40,429 nt of DNA from an uncultured Actinomycetes bacterium (GTDB lineage Bacteria > Actinomycetota > Actinomycetes > Nanopelagicales > Nanopelagicaceae). The notes under the pieces were generated by a model that saw only the letters and a list, made by a program, of their open reading frames with translations, was not told the origin of the DNA and made no database searches. The number at the start of each line of letters is the position of its first letter. Position 1 is the first letter of the stretch. Below are positions 9,342 through 18,964 of this stretch, one piece after another. Position numbers and translations under genes: made by a program. The stretch is taken from contig CAIPQX010000121.1 of the NCBI GenBank assembly GCA_903867285.1, positions 1-40,429 of the forward strand, written 5' to 3'.

Positions 9342-11726
9342 TTAGATTGCTTTAAAAAGTTGTAACTTTCCCCCAACACCTACAAGCGCGTAACGAATCT
9401 TGTTGATGGTGATCCATGAAGCACTCAATGTGTTAATTAAAGTTGCGGCAGTGACAAGTGAGACAGTCATATCGTTGTTGTTGAAAGCGCATAATCGGTT
9501 CTGACAATTAAAAAGTGTATGCAACCCATCACTATATAGAGGCGCACTTGGTGTTCCATAGATATCGGTACTCGCAGAGGTGACTGGACCCGAGTTTGAA
9601 ATATCCATAAGGCGCAATTGATTTGGATCGGGTATCGAAGTACCACTGGCGGCCATCCACACCCCAGTGACATTCTTTCCAGAAAGAGCCAGCGACACGT
9701 CATAGCCAGCCACGGCAACATCGCCACCGTAGGTATCCAGAGCGGTGTACTGCCAATCCTCTGGATATGGACTGGCGCGAGTGGCGAGCCTAACTTCTCC
9801 CTGAAGAGCCTGCTTCTGTCGATTTACCTGCAAAATTGAATCGTAAAGCAGGTAGATCGAGCGTCCCACATTAAGCGCCTTGAGATGGAAGCCAACATCT
9901 CCGGTGGTGTGCCCATTTGTAGCGGAATCACCGTCGACGACTTGGTAAACCCACTTCCCGATGGTGGTTCCCTGCTGGACAGCTGCCAAAATGATGCCTT
10001 CACTCTGGTCACGATAAAAAATTTGCAGACCATCAGGCGTATCTACGCAGGCACTGGCCCCGCTGACATCACTTGCGGTACGCACTCGATTGGGGTCCGA
10101 GTATTTAATGATTGTTGGTCCATTGCCATCAACCACGGAGTAAGTCCAAGTTTTTCCGTTGTAACCCGCATAGCGCAGTTGCCTATTTAGCATGTCCGCG
10201 TAGACGATATCGAGCCTCTGATTTTTGCCAGCGGCGGAGGTGCAGACCGCTATGTTTCCGGCTACATCATCCTTGGTTCGCCCGCCTAAATTAGAGTTTC
10301 CATCTACAACGCTCTTAACCCAAACTTTGCCATTCCACGTTGCGAGTTTGATATCTCCAGCTTTGCCATCGGAATATACAACTGTGGGAGCGCCCCTAAA
10401 TGTGGTCGTCGCTAAGAACTTTGCATCTGCGCTCGGATCCATCACCGTTGATTTCCAGGGCGCCTGTGGGAAGATCGCATTGGTAGTTTGTGGCGGAGAA
10501 ATTCCCAGTTGATTGATCGCTGTGACCGAGAATGAGTAGTGCGAACCATTCTTTAGTCCGCTCACCGTTACGGGGCTTGTCTCCGCCTGAATGTTCGCAC
10601 CAGTCTCATTCACGGTAATTGAGTATGAGATAACTTGAGCAGTTCGCGCATTATCTGGTGGATCGAAACTGATTATGGCGGACCTATCTCCCACTATTGC
10701 GAATACGTTGCGCGGAGAATCAGGTATCCCTACGGGAATCCCTGGGGCAGGCTTTAATCGCATATCAGCCAACATGCCCAGTAAGAGCGGACCTGGAGTA
10801 TGGAAAACAGCTCCTGAAGGCCAAGAAGGTGACATCAGTGCATTTGCGCCGCTATTTTGAAATGTACTTTGATCCAAGTGACTTATCGAAGAGCCAGCTT
10901 GATATGGATTCGGTGTGTACAAACGGGGTTTGATTCCATTATTCGCTGCAATGCCATTCTTCCCCGACCAGACTAATGGACTTTGGAATGCGGCTCCCAA
11001 CTCTGCAGACGGCGATGCCACATCCATCAGGCGTCCACCGTCTGGAGTTTGGGCATACGCGTCAAATGCAGTGGGCTGATCGATACTTCCATATTGCGAG
11101 AAGGGATCGAATGAGTCGTTGGAGAGGAAACCCAGCCCATGAGCAACTTCATGCAGGATGATCGACTCTAAGTCATAGAGATTAGGCGGACAGTTTCCAT
11201 CGGTGCCAAGATAGAAGGAATTGACCATGGTCGCGTTGATGTTAATTGATATCTCTGGATTGGCGGGATCAAGGTCTTTCCCGGCGAGGGCATTTGCCAT
11301 TGCAGAGGAGTACCAGAGCGTTGGATCAGGGGCACCGTTAAAGTTGTGAAAAAAGCTAACGGGAGATGCCGCTGCCAAAATTCCTGATGTACCTTGCTGA
11401 ACAAAATTAGCAACGACGTTCACGGGAACAGATGAACTCCAATTATCTGACCAGATATCAATCGCAGCCTGAACGGCGCTCTGTTCCAAGACCGGCACAT
11501 TTACATAATTAACTTTGATGTTGCTCAGAATTCCGACCTGCATACCGACCGGAATTGGCCCTGCTGAATTCACTTTTGGCGATACGGCGGTACTCCCAGA
11601 GCGATAGAAATTTACCCAAGGAGCGGGAACCTTCTCTGCAACGAGCGCTTGCGCCGGAGTAATGCTGGAGAGAGTGGATATAAAGAGGGCAACGAGCAGG
11701 GTTTTTACCAGATTTTTGGCTCGCAT
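9342..11726 (-). CDS. Secreted zinc metallopeptidase (HExxH) with FN3 domain and C-terminal beta-propeller-like repeats
   Basis: Signal peptide MRAKNLVKTLLVALFISTLSSITPAQA; WYSSAMANALAGKDLDP and LESIILHEVAHGLGFLS; FN3-like region; recurring WxxxVVDG blades. Start at 11726, not 11822. Confidence 0.8.
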   Translation of the reverse strand: MRAKNLVKTLLVALFISTLSSITPAQALVAEKVPAPWVNFYRSGSTAVSPKVNSAGPIPVGMQVGILSNIKVNYVNVPVLEQSAVQAAIDIWSDNWSSSVPVNVVANFVQQGTSGILAAASPVSFFHNFNGAPDPTLWYSSAMANALAGKDLDPANPEISININATMVNSFYLGTDGNCPPNLYDLESIILHEVAHGLGFLSNDSFDPFSQYGSIDQPTAFDAYAQTPDGGRLMDVASPSAELGAAFQSPLVWSGKNGIAANNGIKPRLYTPNPYQAGSSISHLDQSTFQNSGANALMSPSWPSGAVFHTPGPLLLGMLADMRLKPAPGIPVGIPDSPRNVFAIVGDRSAIISFDPPDNARTAQVISYSITVNETGANIQAETSPVTVSGLKNGSHYSFSVTAINQLGISPPQTTNAIFPQAPWKSTVMDPSADAKFLATTTFRGAPTVVYSDGKAGDIKLATWNGKVWVKSVVDGNSNLGGRTKDDVAGNIAVCTSAAGKNQRLDIVYADMLNRQLRYAGYNGKTWTYSVVDGNGPTIIKYSDPNRVRTASDVSGASACVDTPDGLQIFYRDQSEGIILAAVQQGTTIGKWVYQVVDGDSATNGHTTGDVGFHLKALNVGRSIYLLYDSILQVNRQKQALQGEVRLATRASPYPEDWQYTALDTYGGDVAVAGYDVSLALSGKNVTGVWMAASGTSIPDPNQLRLMDISNSGPVTSASTDIYGTPSAPLYSDGLHTLFNCQNRLCAFNNNDMTVSLVTAATLINTLSASWITINKIRYALVGVGGKLQLFKAI

Positions 11727-11762
11727 AGATAAAAATCTTAGTCCTCTGAGAGGATAGATACC

Positions 11763-12008
11763 ATGCGCCAAGTTCAGATCTACTCCAGGAAGGGCTGCCA
11801 TCTCTGCGAAGAGGCGCTGCAAACCTTAGAAGTTCTGCAGAAAGAACTGAACTTTGAAATTCAAGAGGTATTTATTGATGGCGATGCTGACCTTGAGTAC
11901 AAATATGGGGAGCAGGTGCCGGTAATTCAGATTGACGGTCAAGCCCACGACTTCTTTACCGTTAATCCAGCGCGATTCCGGAGATCCTTCAAAGAGCTCC
12001 AAAAATAG
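11763..12008 (+). CDS. Glutaredoxin-like (DUF836) family protein
   Basis: 81 aa; QIYSRKGCHLCEEALQTL (CxxC), QVPVIQIDG; SD GAGAGGA upstream. Confidence 0.85.
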   Translation: MRQVQIYSRKGCHLCEEALQTLEVLQKELNFEIQEVFIDGDADLEYKYGEQVPVIQIDGQAHDFFTVNPARFRRSFKELQK

Positions 12009-12016
12009 ATAAGACT

Positions 12017-12033
12017 AGATAATTTAATTATCT
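12017..12033. terminator. Possible weak bidirectional terminator hairpin
   Basis: Perfect 7-bp inverted repeat AGATAAT-TTA-ATTATCT between convergent genes; AT-rich, one G-C pair. Confidence 0.3.
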
Positions 12034-13673
12034 TTAGAGAGAATCTCATCCGCATCAATGATTCGATATGCATAACCCTGCTCCGCCAAGAAACGTTGGC
12101 GATTCTGTGCAAAGTCTTGATCGATAGTGTCTCGTGCCACAAGTGAGTAGAAGCGCGCGCTACGTCCATCAGCCTTAGGACGCAAGATTCGCCCGAGTCG
12201 TTGTGCCTCCTCTTGTCTAGATCCGAAAGTTCCAGAGACTTGAATTGCAATCGTCGCATCTGGGAGATCGATAGAGAAGTTGGCAACTTTAGAGACAACC
12301 AAACACTTTATTTCACCACTACGATAAAGATTAAAGAGCCGTTCGCGTTCCTTGACAGGAGTATCTCCCTTAATAACTGGAACTCCTAGTTCAGCTCCTA
12401 GTGCATCGATCTGATCTAAGTACTGACCAATGACGAGAACTTGATCTTCTGAATGTGCTCTAGCTAACGCGATCGCTACATCGTGCTTTGTCTGTGTTGT
12501 AGAACAGAAACGGTAACGATCTTCTTGCTCTGCGGTTGCATAATTGAGGCGCTCTTCTTCGGTGAGAGTAATGCGGACCTCTACGCAATCTGCCGGTGCA
12601 ATATAACCCTGAGATTCAATCTCTTTCCAGGGAACGTCAAAGCGCTTGGGGCCGATGAGAGAGAAAACTTCGCCCTCCATTCCATCTTCACGAACAAGCG
12701 TTGCGGTGAGACCGAGACGCCGTCTTGATTGAATATCTGCGGTGAAACGAAAGATTGGCGCGGGTAGAAGATGGACCTCATCGTAAATAATGAGTCCCCA
12801 GTCGATTGCATCGAATAGATCTAGGTGTGAGTAGACACCATTGCGGCGCATTGTCATGACTTGATAAGTTGCAATCGTTACCGGGCGAATCTCTTTCTTC
12901 GCTCCGGAATACTCTCCGATATCATCTTCGTGCAAAGTTGTGCGGCGGAGAAGTTCATCACGCCACTGGCGTGCTGCAACGGTATTTGTAACCAAGATCA
13001 ATGTTGTGGCTTTAGCGTGTGCCATGGCGGCTGCACCGACTATCGTCTTTCCAGCGCCACAAGGCAGGACAACAACCCCCGAACCTCCATGCCAAAATCC
13101 TTCAGCGGCCATCGCTTGATATTTACGAATCGACCAGCCCTCTTCCTTGAGGGCAATCTCATGGTGTTCTCCATCGACATAACCAGCAAAATCTTCGGCG
13201 GGCCAACCCAGTTTAAGTAGCGCCTGTTTTAGGAAGCCGCGTTGGCCGGGGTGGACTACAAGTGTTTCATCATCGATCTGAAGGCCAAGCATTGGTGCAA
13301 TCTTTTTGCCGCGGGTAACTTCACGAAGTACTGCTGGATCGTTGGAGACCAAGGTAAGGCCATGGACGGGGTGAGCTTCGAGCCTAAGGCGGCCATAACG
13401 CGACATCGTCTCGGCAATATCAATAAGAAGTGCATGTGGAACAGCGAAGCGCGAGTACTTCAAAAGTGTATCTACCACCCGCTCGGCATCGAGACCCGCG
13501 GCGCGAGCATTCCAGAGACCGAGAGGCGTGAGTCGATAGGTATGAATATGTTCTGGAGATTTTTCTAATTCTGCAAAGGAGGCAATCGCTCTACGGCATT
13601 CATCAGAGAGTGGATGGTCGATATCGAGCAGAAGAGTTTTGTCGCTCTGAACAATCAGTGGACCATCAGCCAT
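12024..13673 (-). CDS. DNA repair helicase XPB-type (ERCC3/Rv0861c-like)
   Basis: 549 aa; GGSGVVVLPCGAGKTIVG, DEVH box (IYDEVHLLPAPIFR), LGLTATLVREDG, QRLGRILRPK. Confidence 0.93.
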   Translation of the reverse strand: MADGPLIVQSDKTLLLDIDHPLSDECRRAIASFAELEKSPEHIHTYRLTPLGLWNARAAGLDAERVVDTLLKYSRFAVPHALLIDIAETMSRYGRLRLEAHPVHGLTLVSNDPAVLREVTRGKKIAPMLGLQIDDETLVVHPGQRGFLKQALLKLGWPAEDFAGYVDGEHHEIALKEEGWSIRKYQAMAAEGFWHGGSGVVVLPCGAGKTIVGAAAMAHAKATTLILVTNTVAARQWRDELLRRTTLHEDDIGEYSGAKKEIRPVTIATYQVMTMRRNGVYSHLDLFDAIDWGLIIYDEVHLLPAPIFRFTADIQSRRRLGLTATLVREDGMEGEVFSLIGPKRFDVPWKEIESQGYIAPADCVEVRITLTEEERLNYATAEQEDRYRFCSTTQTKHDVAIALARAHSEDQVLVIGQYLDQIDALGAELGVPVIKGDTPVKERERLFNLYRSGEIKCLVVSKVANFSIDLPDATIAIQVSGTFGSRQEEAQRLGRILRPKADGRSARFYSLVARDTIDQDFAQNRQRFLAEQGYAYRIIDADEILSKDN

Positions 13674-14743
13674 TAAATTAATTCCTTAATGAGCCCCGCT
13701 ATGAGCGAGATTCGAGTATCGATACGGCTAGCAAAGATATGTTCGTGAGCAGCGTGTGCTCCATAGCCAGAAGCTCCAAGTCCATCCAACACTTTTCCGC
13801 CAACAGCCGCCGCCAGATTTCCGTCGCTGGCACCGCCCACTGAAACGTGGCCAACTGGGGGTAGACCTAACTTCTTGGCAACGGATTCAATCAATTCGTA
13901 TAACTCTGCAGTTGCCGCATGTTCGAGCGGAGGTCGGTTGATTCCTCCGGTAATTTCGATTCTTGCCTCGGGATGCAGTGGCAGCAAGGCCTTGATAGCT
14001 GCATCAACACGACTGAGTTCAGCAGAGAGGAACGAGCGAGCGTCAACATCGAGTGATGCTGTGGCCGGAACAGTATTTGTTGTTGAACCCGAGTGCATCA
14101 AGGTTGGTACCACAGTGGTTCCATGCTCTGGGTTCTCTAAAGCAGAGAGCGCAAGTGCAATCCGCGAAATTTCGGTTGTCGCGTTGATTCCCTTTTCGGG
14201 TTCGAGTCCGGCATGTGCAGCGCGACCGTGGATGGTGATGCGATACATCGATGTACCTTTGCGACCGATCTTTACAGTGTCATCAATAGATGATTCAAAG
14301 ACGAGAGTCGCCTTAGCGGATTTTGCGAGGGTTTCGATGAGTTCACGAGAAGAATGCGAACCGATCTCTTCATCCGTTGTGCCGATCAAGGCGACCTTTT
14401 CAAAGGCCTGCGGAATATCTTTTATGGCATACATGGCTTGCAGAAAGCCAGCTTTCATATCGAAGATTCCCGGACCGAATATTTGGTCCCCATCTACACG
14501 CCAGAGCGGAAGATAAGAGTCGGTTGGCCAAACGGTATCGAGATGGCATAGCAGTACTACTTCTGGCTTTTCGGCTCCCCACCAGAATACGGGGCGTCCA
14601 CCAGCGTTCGTGATACGAGCTGGTTGCGAAAGATTGCGAGCGCTAATGTGAAGAGCGAGATCGACGACCTTGGTGCAGGCGGCAATATCTTCACTCGGGG
14701 ATTGGCACTCCACGAGCTCTTGCAGGTCGGCGAGAAAAGTCAT
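13673..14743 (-). CDS. M20-family metallopeptidase (carboxypeptidase G2/DapE-like)
   Basis: LLCHLDTVWPTDS, GPGIFDMKAG, GTTDEEIGS, GRAAHAG; stop overlaps XPB start (TAATG). Confidence 0.9.
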   Translation of the reverse strand: MTFLADLQELVECQSPSEDIAACTKVVDLALHISARNLSQPARITNAGGRPVFWWGAEKPEVVLLCHLDTVWPTDSYLPLWRVDGDQIFGPGIFDMKAGFLQAMYAIKDIPQAFEKVALIGTTDEEIGSHSSRELIETLAKSAKATLVFESSIDDTVKIGRKGTSMYRITIHGRAAHAGLEPEKGINATTEISRIALALSALENPEHGTTVVPTLMHSGSTTNTVPATASLDVDARSFLSAELSRVDAAIKALLPLHPEARIEITGGINRPPLEHAATAELYELIESVAKKLGLPPVGHVSVGGASDGNLAAAVGGKVLDGLGASGYGAHAAHEHIFASRIDTRISLIAGLIKELI

Positions 14744-14752
14744 GGGGTAAGC

Positions 14753-16912
14753 CTAACTGGCGGGGCTTACGCCGGTGATGCGGGGGATACGGAAATGGGC
14801 GATCTCGCCTGTGGCGTGGTCGCGTGCGACCAAAGTACCCAGTGAGATGGAGAGTGGGTCGATTAATCTATTGGAAACTCCACCGTTGGAGTCCGCGTAG
14901 CCAATGGTGAGGCTGGCTCGCTCCTCAATGTATTGATGAAGGAGGTCAACGGTCTCATTTGCGGTGGTGCGCGGAACATCGCGCGGCTTATGGGAACTGG
15001 CTCGTTCTCCAGCCCGAAGTGCCCGGACGGCGGAGGAGATTAACGTTTCACTAGGAGCTGTCAGTTCGGAGTTCACGCGTGGAGGTTTTGGTCTCGCCTT
15101 GGCACGTCTCACCTTAGGAGCAGAGATGAGCACGCCTGTCTCATTTTCTGCGGCAGGCAGGTATCCGCCTTCGCGGAGAATCCGCATTAGTTCACCGCTA
15201 TCTGTATCACTGATCAAAACTTGTGGTGCGAGTTTGCGAAGCCGCAGGTGCTCTAACCGTTTATCGTGAAATATCTCTTGGACGAGACCTTCATCTTCAC
15301 AACGTAGGTATGAGGTCGTGCTACCAGCACGCAACTTTCCATGGCGCTTTGCAACATCTGAAATCAAATAATCTAAAGGCTGTGGCATCGGAGTCTTAGA
15401 AATCTTCTTTAAGAAATCCTTGATTTGATCTCCTGTTTGCCCATGGTCTAAGCCCCGTCGAATTGACGATTCACTAAAGCGATAGACACTGGCGCCGCCA
15501 CGACTTTCGATATCTGCGATAGTACCGATGGCATTTGCAAGTTCCAAAGTGAGTGGACCTGGTGCAATTGCGCTGTTATCGGCTTGAATTAAAATGTGGT
15601 CAACTGGTTTTGGCAGCGCCTTCTCAACACCTAAATCTTCTTGTGCGATGAGCGCGGTCGCAAAAGTTGAAATAGCGCCTTGCCCCGTCAATCCCAACCA
15701 CTCGGCTTCGCGAAGAATCCACTCCGAGTAATCTCGGTTGGCCCGTGTTGGAAGCAACCAGGAAAGTGTTGCTGTCATTGAGTCTAAAGCTGGATCAATT
15801 CCCGGATGGTCCTTAAGTAATTTAAGAATTACCTTCTTCAACGTGGATACTCCACCGCGATCTAGCTCAGGACCCAAAGCGGCGATGTTCTTCGAATCAC
15901 TCTTGCCAATCAGTCCACTGACTCGAGAAGTTTCCATCCAGAGCGTGACCAACGCATGCCACTGCTCTTCAATGCTCTTGGTAAGCCAAAGATCGAAGGC
16001 GCTTGTGGGCAGAATCTGATCATCGGTATCTATAACTATTAGCCCGCCGATATAGAGAAGTTCTGCCACAAAGGCGGCACAGCTTTCGGAAATGCCCAGG
16101 TGTTCAGCGGTACGTTTTAAATCACGAACCCCTAATCCACCTGATCGCAGCGCTGTAGGCGGTTCATCAGACCAGTTGTGTCCCAACTCTTCGGCCCAAC
16201 GGACGAAGGTTGAAATATTTGCGATGGCAGCAAGATCCGCCGACTTCTGCGCCCTAGTTACTCCTTCTACAGTAGGGCGGATTGGCTGCAATGCTTTGAA
16301 GACTTTTCCCTCGCGAAAATGCATCGCCACTTCGCGTGGCAGAAGGACAGTTTGCGAATCAAAGGGAACGAGAAAATTATTGTCCAATAACCATTTGATC
16401 GCTGGAGGAGCCTTTTTAATATCGGCAATCTGTCCCTTAGGTGGACCCCAAACCATCTTGCCCAAAGTTTCGACCGCCCCTTTGGGAGAGTTTTCTAGGG
16501 CCGCAAAATCGAAAGGCTTGGAACTTTTGGCCCCAAGCCCAGCAGGATATTCTCCAATAAGGGTGCGCACATTTGATGTCACGCGGTAGCACTCACCATC
16601 CCGGTAGATGAGAGCGATCTCCCACAGGGATTCAATTGCGCGAATAGCGTCTTCAGAGGTTACTTCGACAATTTGTTGAACAGCGATTGGTTCATCGAGG
16701 GTACAAATAGCAGTCAAAATATCGAGGCGAAATTTATCTAGCGCTTCACGAGCTCGCAACAAACTCGGCGCTGAATTAGCGCGCGCAGCAAGCGCCATCA
16801 CATCCGTTGGAACGGGTGAGATTAGATCAGGACGAAGAGCGAAGAGCGCTTTGATCTCATCATCAGATCGATTGCGCAACTCTTCGGTGAAGGAGATCGC
16901 TGGGGTAGACAT
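14753..16912 (-). CDS. Helicase-associated protein (Helicase_C_3, Rv0862c-like) with WYL-like C-terminus
   Basis: 719 aa; ILIQADNSAIAPGPL, YLISDVAKRHGKLRAGSTTSYLRCED; C-terminal IGYADSNGGVSNRLIDPLSISLGTLVARDHATGEIAHFRIPRI resembles WYL. Confidence 0.82.
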   Translation of the reverse strand: MSTPAISFTEELRNRSDDEIKALFALRPDLISPVPTDVMALAARANSAPSLLRAREALDKFRLDILTAICTLDEPIAVQQIVEVTSEDAIRAIESLWEIALIYRDGECYRVTSNVRTLIGEYPAGLGAKSSKPFDFAALENSPKGAVETLGKMVWGPPKGQIADIKKAPPAIKWLLDNNFLVPFDSQTVLLPREVAMHFREGKVFKALQPIRPTVEGVTRAQKSADLAAIANISTFVRWAEELGHNWSDEPPTALRSGGLGVRDLKRTAEHLGISESCAAFVAELLYIGGLIVIDTDDQILPTSAFDLWLTKSIEEQWHALVTLWMETSRVSGLIGKSDSKNIAALGPELDRGGVSTLKKVILKLLKDHPGIDPALDSMTATLSWLLPTRANRDYSEWILREAEWLGLTGQGAISTFATALIAQEDLGVEKALPKPVDHILIQADNSAIAPGPLTLELANAIGTIADIESRGGASVYRFSESSIRRGLDHGQTGDQIKDFLKKISKTPMPQPLDYLISDVAKRHGKLRAGSTTSYLRCEDEGLVQEIFHDKRLEHLRLRKLAPQVLISDTDSGELMRILREGGYLPAAENETGVLISAPKVRRAKARPKPPRVNSELTAPSETLISSAVRALRAGERASSHKPRDVPRTTANETVDLLHQYIEERASLTIGYADSNGGVSNRLIDPLSISLGTLVARDHATGEIAHFRIPRITGVSPAS

Positions 16913-16938
16913 AACTGCCCTACATTACTGGGGTTTTC

Positions 16939-17712
16939 CTACCTACTGCGACGCCAACTCCGTGGAGATAAGAGGGTTCTGAGCTTGACCAAGCGTCCCA
17001 GCACGGGCGCTGCAACCTTTTTCAAGGCACGCATCCTGCGGAAGTCATAAATTGGCCAACCTTCCCGGAGGGCATGGATCTGCAGCAGGGTGTCTGGGTT
17101 GATCGCCCGGGGGTTTCCCACCGCCTGTAAGAGCGGAATGTCATGGTGGCTATCGGAGTAAGCGTAAGAGTTCGCTAAATCGATTCCATGTTCGGCTGCC
17201 AAGGCCTTAACAGCAATCGCCTTAGTTGGACCATGGAGGAGTTGGCCGATCAGCTTTCCGGTGTAAGCGCCATCCTTGACCTCGGCAACGGTTCCCAGCG
17301 CCCCAGTGAAACCCAAGCGCTTTGCGATCAATTCCGCGAGATCCTTAGGAGTGGCCGTGACGAGCCAGACCTCTTCATCGTGATCAAGATGATTATTGGC
17401 GATTTCAATCGTTCCCTGCCATAGGGCGGGGGAAACATATTCGTCGTAGACCTCGATACCCATCTTTTCAATGACCGAAACTTCGTGGCCTCGGAAAAAT
17501 TCACAGGCCGCGCCTTGAATCTTGTCGATCTCTTCTCTGTTCTCAATACCCGAGAGGCGATATCTCAGATTGGCCATCACAAAGTTGGAGATATCTTTCT
17601 TAGTGAAGAAGCCCCTCTGATACATCCCCTTGCTGAGGAAGAAAAGGGACGAGCCCCGCATCAAGGTATTGTCGACATCAAAGAAAGCTACTCGCTTCAG
17701 GGGGAGCGCCAT
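16939..17712 (-). CDS. HAD-IB family hydrolase (SerB-like)
   Basis: AFFDVDNTLMRGSS, LVTATPKDLAELIAKRLG, YAYSDSHHDIPLLQAVGNPRAINPD. Confidence 0.92.
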   Translation of the reverse strand: MALPLKRVAFFDVDNTLMRGSSLFFLSKGMYQRGFFTKKDISNFVMANLRYRLSGIENREEIDKIQGAACEFFRGHEVSVIEKMGIEVYDEYVSPALWQGTIEIANNHLDHDEEVWLVTATPKDLAELIAKRLGFTGALGTVAEVKDGAYTGKLIGQLLHGPTKAIAVKALAAEHGIDLANSYAYSDSHHDIPLLQAVGNPRAINPDTLLQIHALREGWPIYDFRRMRALKKVAAPVLGRLVKLRTLLSPRSWRRSR

Positions 17713-17718
17713 ATACCT

Positions 17719-17724
17719 AGCCTA
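17719..17724 (-). promoter_or_regulatory. Candidate leaderless -10 (TAGGCT) for HAD hydrolase
   Basis: Minus strand GGCTAGGCT-AGGTAT-ATG; 6 nt spacing. Confidence 0.6.
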
Positions 17725-17771
17725 GCCACCCTTCCGCCCTCCCTCGCGCAGGCCCGATCCCACTCCTCCTT

Positions 17772-17777
17772 TATGCT
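17772..17777 (+). promoter_or_regulatory. Candidate leaderless -10 (TATGCT) for histidine phosphatase
   Basis: TATGCT-TACCGT-ATG; 6 nt spacing to 17784. Confidence 0.6.
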
Positions 17778-17783
17778 TACCGT

Positions 17784-18407
17784 ATGAGTCCTACCATTCA
17801 TTTCTTGAGGCATGGAGAGGTCTTTAATCCTGAGAAGATTCTTTACGGGCGTCAACAAGGCTGGTACCTCTCCGAGCGCGGCCAAGAGATGGCGCACACC
17901 GTTGCTGAATGGTCAAAACAATTCGAGGTAGGCGCAGTTTTAGCCTCGCCGCTGCAGCGTGCCCAGGAGACCGCTCGCCCATTAGCTGCCGCACACTCTC
18001 TGCGGATCATCACCAATGAGCATTTAATTGAAGCGGCGAATGTCTTCGAAGGGCAGAAGTTTGAGATGGGTTCTGGTGTTCTGCGCCACCCTAAATCTTG
18101 GCGCCACTTAACGCGCCCTTGGGTTCCCTCGTGGGGCGAGCCTTACGAAGAACAGGTTGCTCGAATGTTAGCCGCGCTCTTTGCTGCTCGAGATGCCGCT
18201 TCTGGTATGGATGCTTTTGCGGTTTCGCATCAACTGCCGATCTGGATCCTTCGCTCGGCTGTCGAAGGTCGTCGCATGTTGCATGATCCCCGCAAACGTC
18301 AATGCACCCTGGCCTCAGTTACAAGTTTTCACTTGGATGCTGCCGGAGATATCGAAGGCGTGAGCTACGCAGAACCTGCTCGCCACCTGCTTCCGGAGAA
18401 GAGATGA
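17784..18407 (+). CDS. Histidine phosphatase family protein (phosphoglycerate mutase-like)
   Basis: FLRHGEVFNPEKILYGRQQGWYLSERGQ; syntenic with Rv0525 upstream of the ccd/res genes. Confidence 0.92.
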   Translation: MSPTIHFLRHGEVFNPEKILYGRQQGWYLSERGQEMAHTVAEWSKQFEVGAVLASPLQRAQETARPLAAAHSLRIITNEHLIEAANVFEGQKFEMGSGVLRHPKSWRHLTRPWVPSWGEPYEEQVARMLAALFAARDAASGMDAFAVSHQLPIWILRSAVEGRRMLHDPRKRQCTLASVTSFHLDAAGDIEGVSYAEPARHLLPEKR

Positions 18408-18964
18408 AACGCTTAGCAATTCCTCTTTGTGCATCTCTCGTCTTGCTCACCGGCTGTTCTAGCGGCGGCCTGTCCACGACTAACCAAAACGCTTTTGTCT
18501 CGGGAGATGGCGTCGCGATATATGTGAAAGCCCCCGACCGCAAATTAGCGCCTGTTATTTCCGGGGCAACGCTCCAGAGTGGCTCAATTGCGCTCGCTAC
18601 TGGCAAGGTAACGGTTGTCAATGTTTGGGCTTCGTGGTGTTCTCCCTGTCGCGCAGAAGCGCCTTTGCTCTCTGATTTTGCTGTTAAGTACGCACCTCGG
18701 GGTGTGCAATTCGCGGGAATCTTGACGCGAGATAATGCCTCCTCAGCCTTGGACTTCGTAAAGCGTTTTAAGATTGCGTATCCAGTATTTACCGATGATT
18801 CCGTGCTTGCCAAATTTAGAAACTCCCTGGTCCCTAATGCGATTCCCACAACGCTCATTATTGATTCGCACGGGTACGTTGCCGCCCGTGTAAGCGGCGA
18901 AGTCACTGTCGCTCTTCTCACCAATTTGCTCGACAAAGTTCTGCAGGATGCCCCTCATGCATAA
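18404..18964 (+). CDS. TlpA/ResA-like thiol-disulfide oxidoreductase lipoprotein
   Basis: Lipobox [29 protein letters not shown] at 18404 overlaps preceding stop (ATGA). Confidence 0.92.
   Translation: MKRLAIPLCASLVLLTGCSSGGLSTTNQNAFVSGDGVAIYVKAPDRKLAPVISGATLQSGSIALATGKVTVVNVWASWCSPCRAEAPLLSDFAVKYAPRGVQFAGILTRDNASSALDFVKRFKIAYPVFTDDSVLAKFRNSLVPNAIPTTLIIDSHGYVAARVSGEVTVALLTNLLDKVLQDAPHA

Noticed and set aside
9333-9345. Palindrome CTAAATAATTTAG at the 3' junction of the secreted genes
   Set aside because: Mostly explained by two opposed TAA stop codons 1 bp apart; too short and AT-rich to claim a terminator.
11743-11753. CCTCT-G-AGAGG inverted repeat between metallopeptidase and glutaredoxin genes
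   Set aside because: Five-bp arms and overlap with the glutaredoxin SD (GAGAGGA) make it likely incidental.
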